Below are positions 1 to 10,125 of a DNA stretch of 64,000 nt, in pieces. The notes under the pieces are model-generated. The model was not told the DNA's origin, made no database searches, and was given only the letters and a program-made list of their open reading frames with translations. The position numbers and the translations under genes were made by a program. The stretch covers positions 34,656,501-34,720,500 of the forward strand of contig OX327684.1 of NCBI GenBank assembly GCA_946807835.1, in the 5' to 3' direction. This DNA is from Ailanthus altissimus (Eukaryota; Streptophyta; Magnoliopsida; Sapindales; Simaroubaceae). Each line of letters begins with the position of its first letter. The stretch's first letter is position 1.

Positions 1-670
1 CTTGTGGTGAATTTAATCTCAGGCAGTGGCCAAACCCGATACTTTGAAATGGAATTTTCTAAAGCTAATAGAGATCCTCTGGATAGATGTGAATGGCAAT
101 ATGATGATCTGGCCATCGGTATTTCTGCTCAAGAGTTCAATCGTGTTTTCACCGAGCTGGACATTCCTGGGGAAAACAGTAATTATTTGATTATCCACTT
201 ACCCTTTGCTGATACATCAATGACATGGAATTAACTGGTCTAAGTTTTGTGCAGGGACTGATGACTTATTTTTTATCTTTATAAGCAATGAACAACTGAA
301 ATTCTCAACAAGGGATAAGGAGATTATCCTTGCTAAAGAGGTAGTCTGTTCTTTGAATGACATGTCATGCTTCTGGCTGGTGCATTCTTAATCATTTTAC
401 ATGAGTTGGTAGAAGTTGGATATTTAAGACCTTGAGTTCAGTTCTCTTTTTATGCAGCTAGGGCAGTATGAACTTCGCGGTGCCGAAATAAAGCAGCCGA
501 TTAAGCAAGGATACAGTGTTGATTTAGCAAGTTCATACTTGAGAGCAGTAAAGATGACAGACAAGGTGTGGTTGCTTATATCCAATGAGTTGGGTACCTT
601 GCTGAAATGCCAACTTGGGCAACTGGGTGACGTGTTATTTGACTTGTATCCATGCACAGTGTTAGAGTGA
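1..670 (+). CDS. Divergent PCNA-fold sliding-clamp protein, 3' end (last three exons)
   Basis: Partial gene that starts outside the window. Three exons join in frame: 1-178, 255-340 and 458-670 (TGA at 668-670), with GT-AG introns and phase-compatible joins, giving about 158 C-terminal residues. Read against the known PCNA pattern, the segments fall in register: FEMEF matches the FEMKL strand, ISAQEFNRVFTEL matches the MPSxEFxRICKDL helix of domain 2, LKFSTRD matches VKFSTxGD, and VDLASSYLRAV followed by LLISNELGTLLKCQ matches the SLTFALRYLN and ISLSSELPVVVEY segments. PCNA is the trimeric DNA clamp that tethers polymerases and repair enzymes in the nucleus. Outside these positions the sequence is very unlike canonical plant PCNA, and the acidic tail is replaced by LYPCTVLE. 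It is therefore a divergent paralogue or another clamp-fold protein (9-1-1 type) rather than PCNA itself. The fold is fairly sure, the exact family is not. Confidence 0.6.
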
Positions 671-1036
671 GGCTTAAGTGTTAACTGATCTACGGAAAAT
701 GTGAACAAACATTAGACTCAAGGCTCGTCTTGTAGTTGTAAAACAATTCTTTTCTTTCAAACCACTGCACTTTTATGTCTGAGTTAATACAATTTTTGTG
801 TTTTGGGTTCAGGGTGAAACTTAAAAGTGAAATTTACAAATATGACAGTCGTGCCTCTGTTTGTTGTAACTAATGGCCGGCCTCTTTCTATTTGCTCTGC
901 TCCCGCGTCTCCTAATTGGAAATTGCTCTGGAAACAGACTTTCAGCGTGGCAAGATCATATTTGTATCTAACTCTTAACACGTGAAATAGGAACATCTAA
1001 TTATTAAGTTTTAATTAAGTGGTCTCGTATTTAAAG
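671..1036. other. 3' flank of the clamp gene
   Basis: Likely 3' UTR and downstream flank of the clamp gene. No reading frame with recognisable protein similarity is seen on either strand. A poly(A) site should lie in the first 200-300 bases but no strong AATAAA could be singled out. Confidence 0.4.
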
Positions 1037-1718
1037 GTGGGCATGATTCAATTTGATTCTGATCAGGTATAATTCAGTTTGGTCTTGTTTTTGTTAAAAT
1101 CGAATTATATTGATTTGATTTAATTTTTTTAAAAAATAAAATTAAAAAATTAGATTTAAAGAAAAAAAATCAAATTGAACTAAACTTTTTTGGGTTTAGT
1201 CCGATTCATTTTTTTTTAATTTTGGACACTTTTATTTTTTTATTTTAAATTTAGGCTTTTATAATTTATTTATTCAAAAAAATTATTGGATCATTTTTTG
1301 ACTTAATTTTTAGGTCTATTTTATATTATTGTAATTATAATTTACTTAATTTAAAATTAATTTATTTTTTAAAATTATTAATAATATATTAATTTCTAAT
1401 AATATTTATAAAATAAAGCGATTATATGTAGATTTATATATTATAAATTTAAAATTTAAAAATCTTTTTTATTTTTTTATTTTTTATTTTTAATTTAATG
1501 AGAGATTATACATGAGTAAGTTTATATTTATATTTTAATTCTCTAATTATTTAACACCGCATAATAATTTAAATTAATTTTATTAAAATATTTATTTTTT
1601 GATTTATTTTTTATTTTAAAAAATTGACTAAAAAAATCAATAAACTTTTTTATTATAAAATAATTAAACCAAATAACTAATTCAAATTAATTCAATTCCT
1701 AGTTTAAATTGCCCACCC
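1037..1718. mobile_element. MITE-like element with GGTGGGCA terminal inverted repeats
   Basis: The element begins with GGTGGGCA at 1037 and ends with the inverse TGCCCACC at 1710-1717. The interior is very AT-rich, has no reading frame, and carries the subterminal ATTCAATTTGATT-type repeats seen in many short plant DNA transposons. A possible three-base TTA duplication flanks it (with two unmatched bases on the left), which would fit the PIF/Harbinger superfamily. That assignment is only a suggestion, since it rests on the short TIR and the TSD. Confidence 0.5.
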
Positions 1719-1739
1719 TTATCCATACTTTTGTAATGA

Positions 1740-2030
1740 CTTTTACACTTGCACGATCGCGTACAAGTTAAGCCTTCGGTTCCATGCCACGTAAAAAAAA
1801 AAAAGAGAAAGTCACGTGCTATACATACAGCTGATTCCAAGCTTTGCCTAATTGAAAAACTTTTTTAATGACGTGGCAAATAATGATATGTTATTCATCA
1901 GCCGTTAATGCTACGCTCAGGCAGCGTGAAGGTCAAGCTATCAGTACCAGCGCTTATATATTTGGTCGAAACCTCTTCTCTCTCCCGCCCACGGCTCTTG
2001 TACTTAGTACCGAATTCGAAGGTGATTTAG
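1740..2030 (+). promoter_or_regulatory. Promoter- and leader-like stretch without an identified coding region
   Basis: GC is higher than in the flanks. There is a CACGTG core (about 1814), a GACGTGGC motif (about 1870), a TATA-like TTATATATTT (about 1955) and then a CT-rich leader (TCTTCTCTCTCCC, about 1973-1987), which is typical of plant 5' UTRs. A donor-like AAG/GTGATT follows near 2020. No protein gene downstream could be tied to it. It may drive a non-coding transcript or be the remnant of a promoter whose gene was broken by the insertions at 2.2-6 kb. Confidence 0.35.
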
Positions 2031-2170
2031 GTTAATTTATATGTTGTTTTTTTTTTATCTTATTTGTTTATATTGTTATCTTGTACTGTAAATCTAAAAA
2101 AATGCAAATTATTGTAATAACTTGTGTTTTCTTGAAAAGCAATGAATATTTTATGAAGGAAAATGCATTA

Positions 2171-2187
2171 ATGTCATGAAATTCTTT
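2171..2187. repeat. LINE target-site duplication, left copy
   Basis: A 17-base sequence beginning ATGTCATGAAATTC is repeated exactly at 3168-3184 on the other side of the LINE. Length and position at the poly(T) tail are as expected for target-primed reverse transcription. Confidence 0.9.
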
Positions 2188-3167
2188 TTTTTTTTTTTTT
2201 TGGTAAGTAAAAATTTATATAAATACTAAATCCCGTTGGTATTACAGAGTAAAGATTCAATAAAAGAGAGAAAGTAAAACAATACAATCCCAAACAGTTA
2301 ACTACATTTACCAACCAATTGCAATGTGGTCAATCCCTTGGCCATTTACAGCACTTATACATCTAATCCAAATAACATCCTTAATCTTTTGGTAGACTTC
2401 GCTTGTAGAGGGAGTTTTCTGTTGGAAGACCTTTAAATTCCGTTCTCTCCAAATAAAGTAAATTGTAGCGCAGAACGATACTCTTCTAATCTTACTGAGA
2501 GTGGATTTGCCTTTAGATTTCCTGCACATGAAGGAGATTACTCGTTGCCATCTGTTCGGGCACTGATTGAGTTGACACGCCCTTAGTACTTTGTGCCAAT
2601 TTTCACTACAAAAGTTGCATTGGAAGAATAAGTGTGTGATTGTTTCATTGTCATTACCACAAAGGGGGCAATCATCTGATGGGATAACCCCCCATTTTTT
2701 AAGTCTCTCTCTGATAGATAATCTGTTCTTCAAAGCTAACCAAGTAACGAAGCTGTGTCTAGGTATATGTTGCGTTCCCCATATCAGTTTACTCCATCCC
2801 ACCTTAGCCTTATTGTTCTTAAGATATCTCCAAGTACTCGCAATGGAAAACTTTGCATTGGGACTTACGGTGAATGAAATTCTATCTTCTCTTTTCGAAA
2901 TTGAAATATTTTTACGGAGATAGTTCCATACCTGAGAAGTGTACTCGTCCAAAGGGTCAAGAAGGTTCCAATGACCATGCTGCCATAGTTCATTAACCTT
3001 TGCACCCCGAGGAATATCCGCATCGGAGATTTGTATATGAAGGAATTTATTAACTATTGATTCTCCACCCAGCCATGGATCCCACCAAAATTGAAAGGAT
3101 TTGCCGTTGCCCAGTTCATAGGAGAACAATTATTTTATCTAACTTCTCAATCCCAGCATCTTTCTCC
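2188..3167 (-). mobile_element. 5'-truncated LINE (L1-type non-LTR retrotransposon)
   Basis: Inserted in minus orientation: the poly(A) tail appears as a T run at 2188-2200 and only the 3' end of ORF2 remains. The left end carries the tail, the right end is the truncation point, and both lie against a perfect 17-bp target duplication (2171-2187, 3168-3184). Only about 1 kb of a normally 5-7 kb element is present, so it cannot move by itself. The undamaged reading frame over 270 codons and the perfect duplication suggest a fairly recent insertion. Confidence 0.9.
2308..3129 (-). pseudogene. LINE ORF2 C-terminal fragment with reverse-transcriptase zinc-binding domain
   Basis: An open frame of about 270 codons with no start of its own: it is the tail of a plant LINE ORF2 cut by 5' truncation. 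It begins with the WWDPWLGG segment that lies just after the reverse transcriptase in plant LINEs. The zf-RVT domain follows, recognisable by W-x-LALKNRLSIRERL and the CPLC...ETITHLFFQC zinc-ligand pattern (about residues 130-175). The WRERN motif near residue 230 is also typical. Endonuclease and reverse-transcriptase domains are absent, so no enzyme activity is expected. The frame has no internal stop. Confidence 0.88.
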
Positions 3168-3184
3168 ATGTCATGAAATTCTTT
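3168..3184. repeat. LINE target-site duplication, right copy
   Basis: Exact copy of the 17 bases at 2171-2187. The same 17 bases occur a third time, uninterrupted, at 3572-3588, because the target region itself was duplicated (see the repeat at 3206-3566). Confidence 0.9.
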
Positions 3185-3205
3185 GTTTACGTTAGTTAGT
3201 TTAAT

Positions 3206-3566
3206 CGGTATAAATGAGCTTTTATCCTACGAATGCAGATTTCAATTTACTAACATTTTATAATTTCATTTTTCTTATTTTCGATTCCTAACATTATTTT
3301 GTTTTGCACTCTATAGTCAGGTGGATAGAGTCTGCATAGGCGTTATCAGTCAATATGAAATCATTCAATTGATCTTCCTTCTATTTAATGTTTGAGAAAT
3401 TTGGAATTAAAAGGCCTTCCGGAGACACATCACAATGGATTGTATATATAATTTCTCCTATATACTCTTTTCTTTTCTTATCCTATTTTTACATCAGTTT
3501 CAAGGCTCCCACTAGTTTTTGTGTTTTCATAAAGGTAAAGAAAACAAGAAGAAAAAAAGGAAAATG
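3206..3566. repeat. 360-bp direct repeat, copy 1
   Basis: Nearly identical to 4769-5130, the only difference noticed being one A in a homopolymer. It contains an open stretch from 3388 that runs for 57 or so identical codons in both copies, starting MFEKFGIKRPSGD, but this has no recognisable similarity. Copy 1 is followed by a sequence (3559-3612) that also precedes it in split form (2158-2187 plus 3185-3206). The order therefore reads X-Z-X-Y-Z, where Z is this repeat. That is what a tandem duplication of X-Y-Z with loss of Y from the first copy would give. Confidence 0.85.
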
Positions 3567-3612
3567 CATTAATGTCATGAAATTCTTTGTTTACGTTAGT
3601 TAGTTTAATCGG

Positions 3613-4768
3613 TTGAACTTACCAATTTTTGTTGCATTCTCTTGTTCGAGTCAAATGCTTGAGATGCTCTGATGATTATAAGTAATTGTCGCCCCTTTCA
3701 CGCTGACAGTTCTCTTCGTGTACTGCTTCTAGCGTCTGATTTTAAGAGATTCCATGTTTTTCATCAAAATTTGCTCAATTTTGACTAGAATTAAGCAACC
3801 TAGCCGTACTCTGTTTCAGGGTTTTCTGAGAATTCGTTTAAATTTCAAGTGTTGCTTCCGCTGAGGTTTAGGCAGATTAAAAAGGAAGAGGTGCTTTTTA
3901 ACGCCCTTGACTTGGAAAAAAAGGTTCTTAATTAGGTTAATGGGTAGCCCGCTTTAGCGTTATTTCTCGAATCATTTGCACCAACTGGCCTTAATGTCTA
4001 AGAAGTAAATGCACATTTTCTTCAATCGTCCATCATGTTCTCTTTTTCTGTTCCACTTGGTTAAAATTCTGTTGTCGTTACCCAATCTCCGTATATATGT
4101 ATTATATTGATCATTGATAGTTAATACCATTGATCTCGTTAAGCTTTTAAAACTAAAATTTGTAAGAATAATTATTAATTGTTTAATTGTCAATTAATTT
4201 TTTTTAAAAATATTAGATCATTTGTTTATACATTATTAAAAGTATTTATTTATTATTAAATTATTAAAAATATACTTAATAAATTTTATATTCAAAATTT
4301 AAATAATTTAATATTTTTTATATACAAATTTAAATTTATTATGTATTCTCTCAAATTTTATTTCTTAAGATGCAAAAATTAAGTAAAATTAATACATAAT
4401 ACTTCTTTTTATTTAAAAAATAAAATAATCAACGAAAATATTGGTAGATTCTAGTAAAAATTTGATGGTCATAGAGATGTGTAGAATTTAAGATACGATT
4501 ATTTTTAAGAAAATATTAAAAATATATGAGTAAGTTTTATTTTTATTAAAGGTACACTATAAAAATAAAAAAAATATTATTATGATATATGTGATATTAC
4601 ATAATTATTAAAAAAAAATCTACTCTTAAAAGCTCAAAATTTTTGAGATTTTGTATCTATAAAAAATATAATTTTTTAATTTTTAAAAAATTCTTCTCTA
4701 ATTACAATTAAACATCATTAAAATAATTTTTTTTTTTAAACTAATAAAAAACCCTAACGAAACAGGCA
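3613..4768. other. Single-copy spacer between the two direct repeats
   Basis: The part present in only one of the two duplicated blocks. The first 550 bases have mixed composition and the remainder (about 4190-4745) is very AT-rich and looks like degraded transposon or matrix-attachment-like DNA. No supported gene was seen on either strand. Confidence 0.4.
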
Positions 4769-5130
4769 CGGTATAAATGAGCTTTTATCCTACGAATGCA
4801 GATTTCAATTTACTAACATTTTATAATTTCATTTTTCTTATTTTCGATTCCTAACATTATTTTGTTTTGCACTCTATAGTCAGGTGGATAGAGTCTGCAT
4901 AGGCGTTATCAGTCAATATGAAATCATTCAATTGATCTTCCTTCTATTTAATGTTTGAGAAATTTGGAATTAAAAGGCCTTCCGGAGACACATCACAATG
5001 GATTGTATATATAATTTCTCCTATATACTCTTTTCTTTTCTTATCCTATTTTTACATCAGTTTCAAGGCTCCCACTAGTTTTTGTGTTTTCATAAAGGTA
5101 AAGAAAACAAGAAGAAAAAAAAGGAAAATG
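4769..5130. repeat. 360-bp direct repeat, copy 2
   Basis: Copy of 3206-3566, 1563 bases downstream. Its last 45 bases (from 5086) are also the left arm of an inverted repeat whose right arm is 5190-5241. Confidence 0.85.
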
Positions 5131-5241
5131 ATTCCTTGATTGGAACTAGCTTCAGTGGATTGTAAATATTGCTTCTCCTATAGTTTCATGGAATCATTTT
5201 CCTTTTTTTTTTTTTCTTGTTTTCTTTACCTTTATGAAAAC
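5086..5241. repeat. Inverted repeat, arms of about 50 bp with a 54-bp loop
   Basis: The left arm 5086-5135 and right arm 5190-5241 are reverse complements with minor differences in the A/T runs: GTTTTCATAAAGGTAAAG on the left, CTTTACCTTTATGAAAAC on the right. If transcribed, this would fold into a long hairpin. No mobile-element hallmarks were seen at the ends. Confidence 0.8.
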
Positions 5242-5328
5242 AATTTGGCATCATTTCCCTATTTTTTTTCTTTACCCTTTCATTTTTTTGTTTTTTCACT
5301 TTCGTTTTTGTCTTACTTATATAATAAG

Positions 5329-6450
5329 CTGTAAACTCATCTTTTTATTGGGTGTGAGGGGAAGTGATTCCTTGCGCTTTGTTTCTACAACAACATAGGT
5401 GTTTTAATATAGCTTTGCAAATGTATATTTCTCCATATTTCCTTTTTCTTTATTATTTTTCATAAATTTCTCTTGGAAGTATATTTTTTTTGGATCATAA
5501 TTTCATGGCTCCCACAAGTTTTTGGGCTTTAACAGTTTTTCTTTCTTTGTGTTTTAAGCTGAAAAATTTATTATTGTTTTTCTTTAAATTCATTTTCATA
5601 TTTTCTATGACACATTAAATTGAATATCTTCCCAAACTGTAAACAAATTTTTTTACTCGGCGTGAGAGGAAGTAATTCTTTGGCGAAGTGCTCTTATGTT
5701 GCTTTAGCAACATAGATGATATAACTTTCATATCTATATTTCAATTTTCTAATGTTATTCAATTCTCTAGTTGTTTGTTTTGAACTTACAACATCTTTTT
5801 CTCTCTTTTTTTTAACTTAATTTTTTGTTTACTCTAGGATCAAATGAATGGTTCTATATTGGCTTGAGGAAAAAAAAATGACATGTGAATGCTTTTGGGG
5901 ACACATCATTTTATTTTATTCTCTCGGTAAAACATTTTTTTGTTCGATCATATTTCCATAGCTTCCACTGGTTTGTGTGCTTTCTGTAGGCAGTCACTGT
6001 TTCTTTATGTCTCAACTCTCAAGTTATTGTTTTTTTTTTTTCTCTTTATATTCGTTTTCATCATATTTTTCAACTATTAGATTAAATTGTCTTCCTAAGC
6101 TTTAAAGACATATGTTTAGCTAGAGAAAATGATTCAATGGTTAAATTTGTTCATGATTATTATTTCTGCTCTTTCAGAAAAAATTCATCTCTTATGTACT
6201 GTATGATAAAGTGGATAGCCTTATCACATGCATTAAGTGGCTTGAAATCTTGCTTTTGGGGGCTAGAAAAGAAAGCAATTTTGAAATGTGAAGGTGTTAA
6301 GATATTAAATGGATTACATGTATGCATAGACTGATGCAGGGATCTTGTTTTCTTTATATTTACACATTTTGTCTGAGTTAATCTTTTTTTTTTTCTTTCT
6401 AATTTCACCTTACAACAATTTCATGTTTTGTTGTCAGCTCCTGTTTCTTT
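5329..6450. repeat. Degenerate tandem repeats of about 310 bp
   Basis: The sequence beginning CTGTAAAC...GTGAGGGGAAGTGATTC at 5329 recurs in diverged form at 5637, 308 bases on. Related phrases (CTCCCACTAGTTTTTG at about 5070, CTCCCACAAGTTTTTGG at about 5510, CTTCCACTGGTTTGTG at about 5963) recur through 5.0-6.0 kb. The repeats are old and imperfect. No coding potential or transposon ends were recognised. Confidence 0.55.
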
Positions 6451-7700
6451 GATATCGTTGAGGTAAGATCTTAAACGACCCTGTCATTTCATGTGGTGCT
6501 ATGATCTCTTAAAATTGGTTTCCTCAAAATAAAAAAGATTTAAAATATTCCTTAGAAGCCATGTTGTCATGATATTCATTCATGAGTAATCTTACCCTTT
6601 TGTTGCTCAGGATTTGGTTCACTAAAATGAAATTCATGTGTCTCATAAATCGGTGCACGATTATGTTAAGTTGCTTCGATGCCTCATGGTGTCATAAATC
6701 GTCCTGTCATGTGGAAGTGCTACTGTGTTTTCATGAATCAATAGTTGTCCCTAAATGTAGTTTGATTGGCATGGATGATGCTATCAATTTTTAAGCTCTC
6801 ACAAACTTCATCTTAGTTTCTTCTGCAACTTTTCACCTTCAAGACAAGTTGGAAAATTTGGGAAAATGTATAAACTAAAATGTCTTTAATTTAAGATGTA
6901 GATTACACATCGAGCAAAATTATTTAGCAGCTCTAAAATAACAAGAGCTTGTTGATTTTTTCTGCGAGGGTGACCACGCATGACTTTAACTTGAAGGAGC
7001 TGAAATGAGGTCTACAAATAATTACCGAGAGGCAGAGGGTTTATGCTTCTACTGTTCACAAATTCAAATTTTCTAGATTGTGGGTTGCTTTAGTTTGTAT
7101 TTAATTTTTGTTAAGCTTATGTAATCTGATGAAAGGTACTTGTATCTGATGATGAAATGAGTCAAGAATTTCAAGTAGAATCTTCCCTTTGCATCACAGT
7201 CAATATGGTTCAAACTTGTTTGTGCATCTATCGGTCAAAGGCATCAGGTATTGCATCCTTTAACTCATTCTGCAATAAGTAAAATGCCTCGTATTCTGCT
7301 ATTGTTGAACTATTTTCCTGCATATTCTACATTCCAGTTTTCGCTAGAATATTATGCTGAGTAGGTTGGGCAAGCCAGATTCAGTTGTTGACAATTATAA
7401 TCCAGGGATAACATGATTTGAATTGTGATGATCAATGCTAACCACACAACATGTTGACACCTTATGCCTATTCTCATCTTTTGTTCTTCTTTTTCTAGGA
7501 GACTTGGGATTCTAGTCCAAGAGGTTTCTGGAAACCTCGTCTTCAACAGATTCTACTCTGATGCACATTTAATAAGGGTTAAAAAAATCTTGGCAAAAAT
7601 TTTTAATATGTAAAAGAAAAAATATATATATTGAAAATATTTTTACAAAATGATTTTTCACCTTGAGTTATTTAAAGTTTGACAATGTTGCAGTTGGTTA
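6451..7700. other. Non-coding stretch, nothing assigned
   Basis: Mixed composition with short open frames only (70 codons or less), none with recognisable similarity. Several TGATGA-like motifs occur (about 7129 and 7151), but no matching CTGA box with a terminal stem was found, so no snoRNA is called. Confidence 0.3.
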
Positions 7701-7960
7701 CATCCTCTGACTACCATCTAAGATGGAATTGAAGAAAAATCGATGCTGTTCCAGAAATATATTGGGCCAAGACGTGCTTTTCGGGCCCCGGTCTGAAAGC
7801 GATGCCCGTTTCACAACGATAGTGGGCTGCTACGTGTTATTGGCCCTTAGTGAAAACGAGGTCGCATTGTAATTATAATGCATTCTGGTGACGTGGCAGG
7901 TACTAACCCGATTTCTAAAAACAACGCCGTCATACATAATTACTGCGCATTGGTCAGCGT
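7701..7960 (+). promoter_or_regulatory. Promoter-like stretch rich in TGGGCC elements
   Basis: Contains ATTGGGCCAAG (about 7760), CGGGCCCCGG (about 7785), AGTGGGCTGC (about 7822), TTGGCCCTTA (about 7839) and GACGTGGCAG (about 7890). TGGGCC/Y (site II) elements are established TCP-bound motifs of plant housekeeping promoters. It lies just before the duplicated leader at 7962-8450. No protein-coding exon downstream could be identified, so a non-coding transcript or broken gene is possible. Confidence 0.35.
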
Positions 7961-7961
7961 T

Positions 7962-8450
7962 CATCCTACGTCTCCCAACGGGTATCTAGTTATGCCCAAT
8001 CAGATTTCTTCCCGCCAATGTAATCAATCGCTCTCAGACCCATCGTGCGGTGAGCGTTTCTTCTAACTTCTTGCCCCTAATTAGGGAATTTTATTTTCTT
8101 GAAGTTAAATTCTTTTTGCTTTTACTTTTAATTTCTATAGTTTCTAGGGCTAATTACTTGAAAATCTGATCTTGCAGCGTTTGATTATCGAGTTTATATT
8201 TTCTACGCTATCCTACGTCTCGCAACGGCTATATAATAGTGCCACTACAACTAACTTTCTCTCTTAGACTTGGACACGTTGTGGTCTCTGAAGGCTGAAG
8301 GGGTTTTCTGATTTCTTGCCCAGTTCTCTCAATTAATGTATTTGAGTTTATTTAACTTGAATTTTATTTTTAGTCCCTTTAATTTGGTAGTTTCTAGGAT
8401 TAATTATTAGAAAGTCCTTTCTTGCCAAAGGTTATTGGAGACCATTCTTT
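7962..8450 (+). repeat. Diverged tandem duplication of a leader-like sequence
   Basis: Copy 1 starts near 7964 (TCCTACGTCTCCCAACGG) and copy 2 at 8211 (TCCTACGTCTCGCAACGG), 247 bases apart. Later landmarks also recur: TTCTTGCCC, GAATTTTATTTT, TTTCTAGGGCTAATTA versus TTTCTAGGATTAATTA. A TATA-like CTATATAATAG lies at 8229 in copy 2. Each copy reads like a promoter-proximal leader plus first-intron start, so the duplication may have doubled a transcription start. Confidence 0.6.
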
Positions 8451-9300
8451 TGGAGATTATTGAGATTTATGGTCATCTTTAATTTATCTGTTCATATTTG
8501 TGAATGGTTCTAATTTTCTTTTTGAATTCCATAATATGTGATGTTTTGAAGGTTTCTTTAGGGTTAATTTTCAAATATTCCTCTAGTTTTAGTTTTGTAT
8601 GGTACCGTGATTATTTTCTTAATAGCAATAAACATGAGTGCTTAATGTATATTATTAAAGTAAATCAACTTTAGTATTAATCTTTCAATGAGATTAATTT
8701 TATTGTTGATGCTCTTTTAATAGGATTTCCTTTAATGTACTCTCTAAAAAAATTATTTGTGCGTGTAAAAGACATAACTCACAAATAATTAATAATATAT
8801 AAGACACAAATAATTAATAAGATTAATACACTAATAAAGATAAATAAATAAATTATAAGACACAAGAATTATGTGACTCGGCTAAAACGCCTATTTTTTT
8901 ACGAGAATCCATTATCTAGTTTCTTTTATTGATCAGATCACTAAGTATCTTTTTACATCATTATGATCTTACAAAATTTCTTAGTATCTCTCGTGACAGA
9001 CCTCTAAGTATCTCTCCAAATCATCATAATCTTTATAAAGCCTTTTAACATCTCTCATCTCATAAGAAATTTTATCCAATAAATATAAGAATAGTTCGAG
9101 CATTTCTTAAAATAATCTATAGTGCATTTTGTATTTAGTGCTTACTTAGTTATTTTATTATCTCTTATACTTTATATGCTTAACTATCTCAAAAAATTTA
9201 TACAATGTGTATAAAATCTTTAAAAATTTTAAATATAATTGAAATAAGAGTTCTTATGAGTCATAACTTCGCTTAAAGAAGTCAATTGAACCGAAACAGT
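8451..9300. other. Intergenic DNA with an LTR-like fragment
   Basis: The part from about 8850 resembles the inner portion of plant LTRs that carry a GTGACTCGGC...ACGAGAATCC phrase followed by repeated CTAAGTATCTCTC segments. No TG...CA ends or target duplication could be fixed, so it is only a probable fragment. The preceding 300 bases show nothing notable. Confidence 0.35.
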
Positions 9301-9469
9301 AAAAACAAGTTGCTATATGAACCGTACCAATGTAAATAGTACCTACACGAATAATGCCACATGGACAGTACGCTGCGTCAATAATACCTATTCTTCTAAT
9401 TTTTCATTTTGCTCTCTGATGTGCCTTGATTTATAACAAAATTAAATTATGAAGTTGATGGAGGATAGA

Positions 9470-10125
9470 ACTAAATAGATACCTTGATAAGTCGTATGGA
9501 CGCCACAAGGATCAATTTAGGGTTTTGACGCCACACTCTTGGTGATCAAAGAGTGATAAGTCAGCAACTATCTTCAAGAGTTGAAAAACTTGAGAAGACA
9601 ATTTTGAGAGAGAAAAAGTCTATTTTCGTGCATCCAATTCCAAAATGAGGCAACTGCCTCTACAAGACTTTTACATGCCTTATATAGGCTTACAAAATGA
9701 GGTGAAACCCTAATGTTACCTAATAAACTTAAAAGGCCCAAAATAAGCCCAATATGACTTAACAATTTAAAACAAAAACTAAACAAGTTCAAAATAGCCC
9801 AAATACATAAAAATAGTAACATAAGAAGTAAATAAAGCCCAATAGCATGAAAAGAAAGCCCTTAACTGCTTCTTAAAGCTCAACATCACCAAACGTCTCT
9901 AAATCACGTTCCAATCTCAAATTGAAGACAAATAAATACATTTAGCTCGTTTCCATTCAGATCGCAAGTTTCTAATCCCATAGAAGCTTCAATAGCTCCA
10001 ATTTGACTACTTATGGCCCTTTGAAGCTGTTTAGCCTTAGCCCTTGTTATTGGACCATCTGAAATCTCCTTTACGCTCAGCTCGCCTTCTTGAGTTGATT
10101 TAGAACCTTCATGATGCACATCACT
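9470..10125 (-). mobile_element. Ty3/Gypsy retrotransposon fragment: end of pol and LTR-like region
   Basis: On the minus strand, 10119-9904 encodes a peptide with DGPITRAKAKQLQRAI. GPxTRxRAK is the well-known C-terminal signature of plant Gypsy polyproteins, just after integrase. Downstream on that strand is LTR-like sequence with a TATA phrase (CCTATATAAGGC, about 9677-9688) and a long transcribed leader. The rest of gag-pol is missing and no second LTR was found, so this is a dead fragment. Confidence 0.6.

Noticed and set aside
2591..2923. 110-codon plus-strand open frame over the LINE
   Set aside because: Antisense of the LINE ORF2 fragment.
3388..3603. Open frame starting MFEKFGIKRPSGD, present twice
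   Set aside because: Conserved only because the DNA block was recently duplicated. Low-complexity, hydrophobic and without similarity, it is not called a gene.
3672..3710. C/D-box-like phrase (TCTGATGATT ... GCTGACAG)
   Set aside because: Only about 40 bases between the boxes and no flanking stem. The R of the C box is a C.
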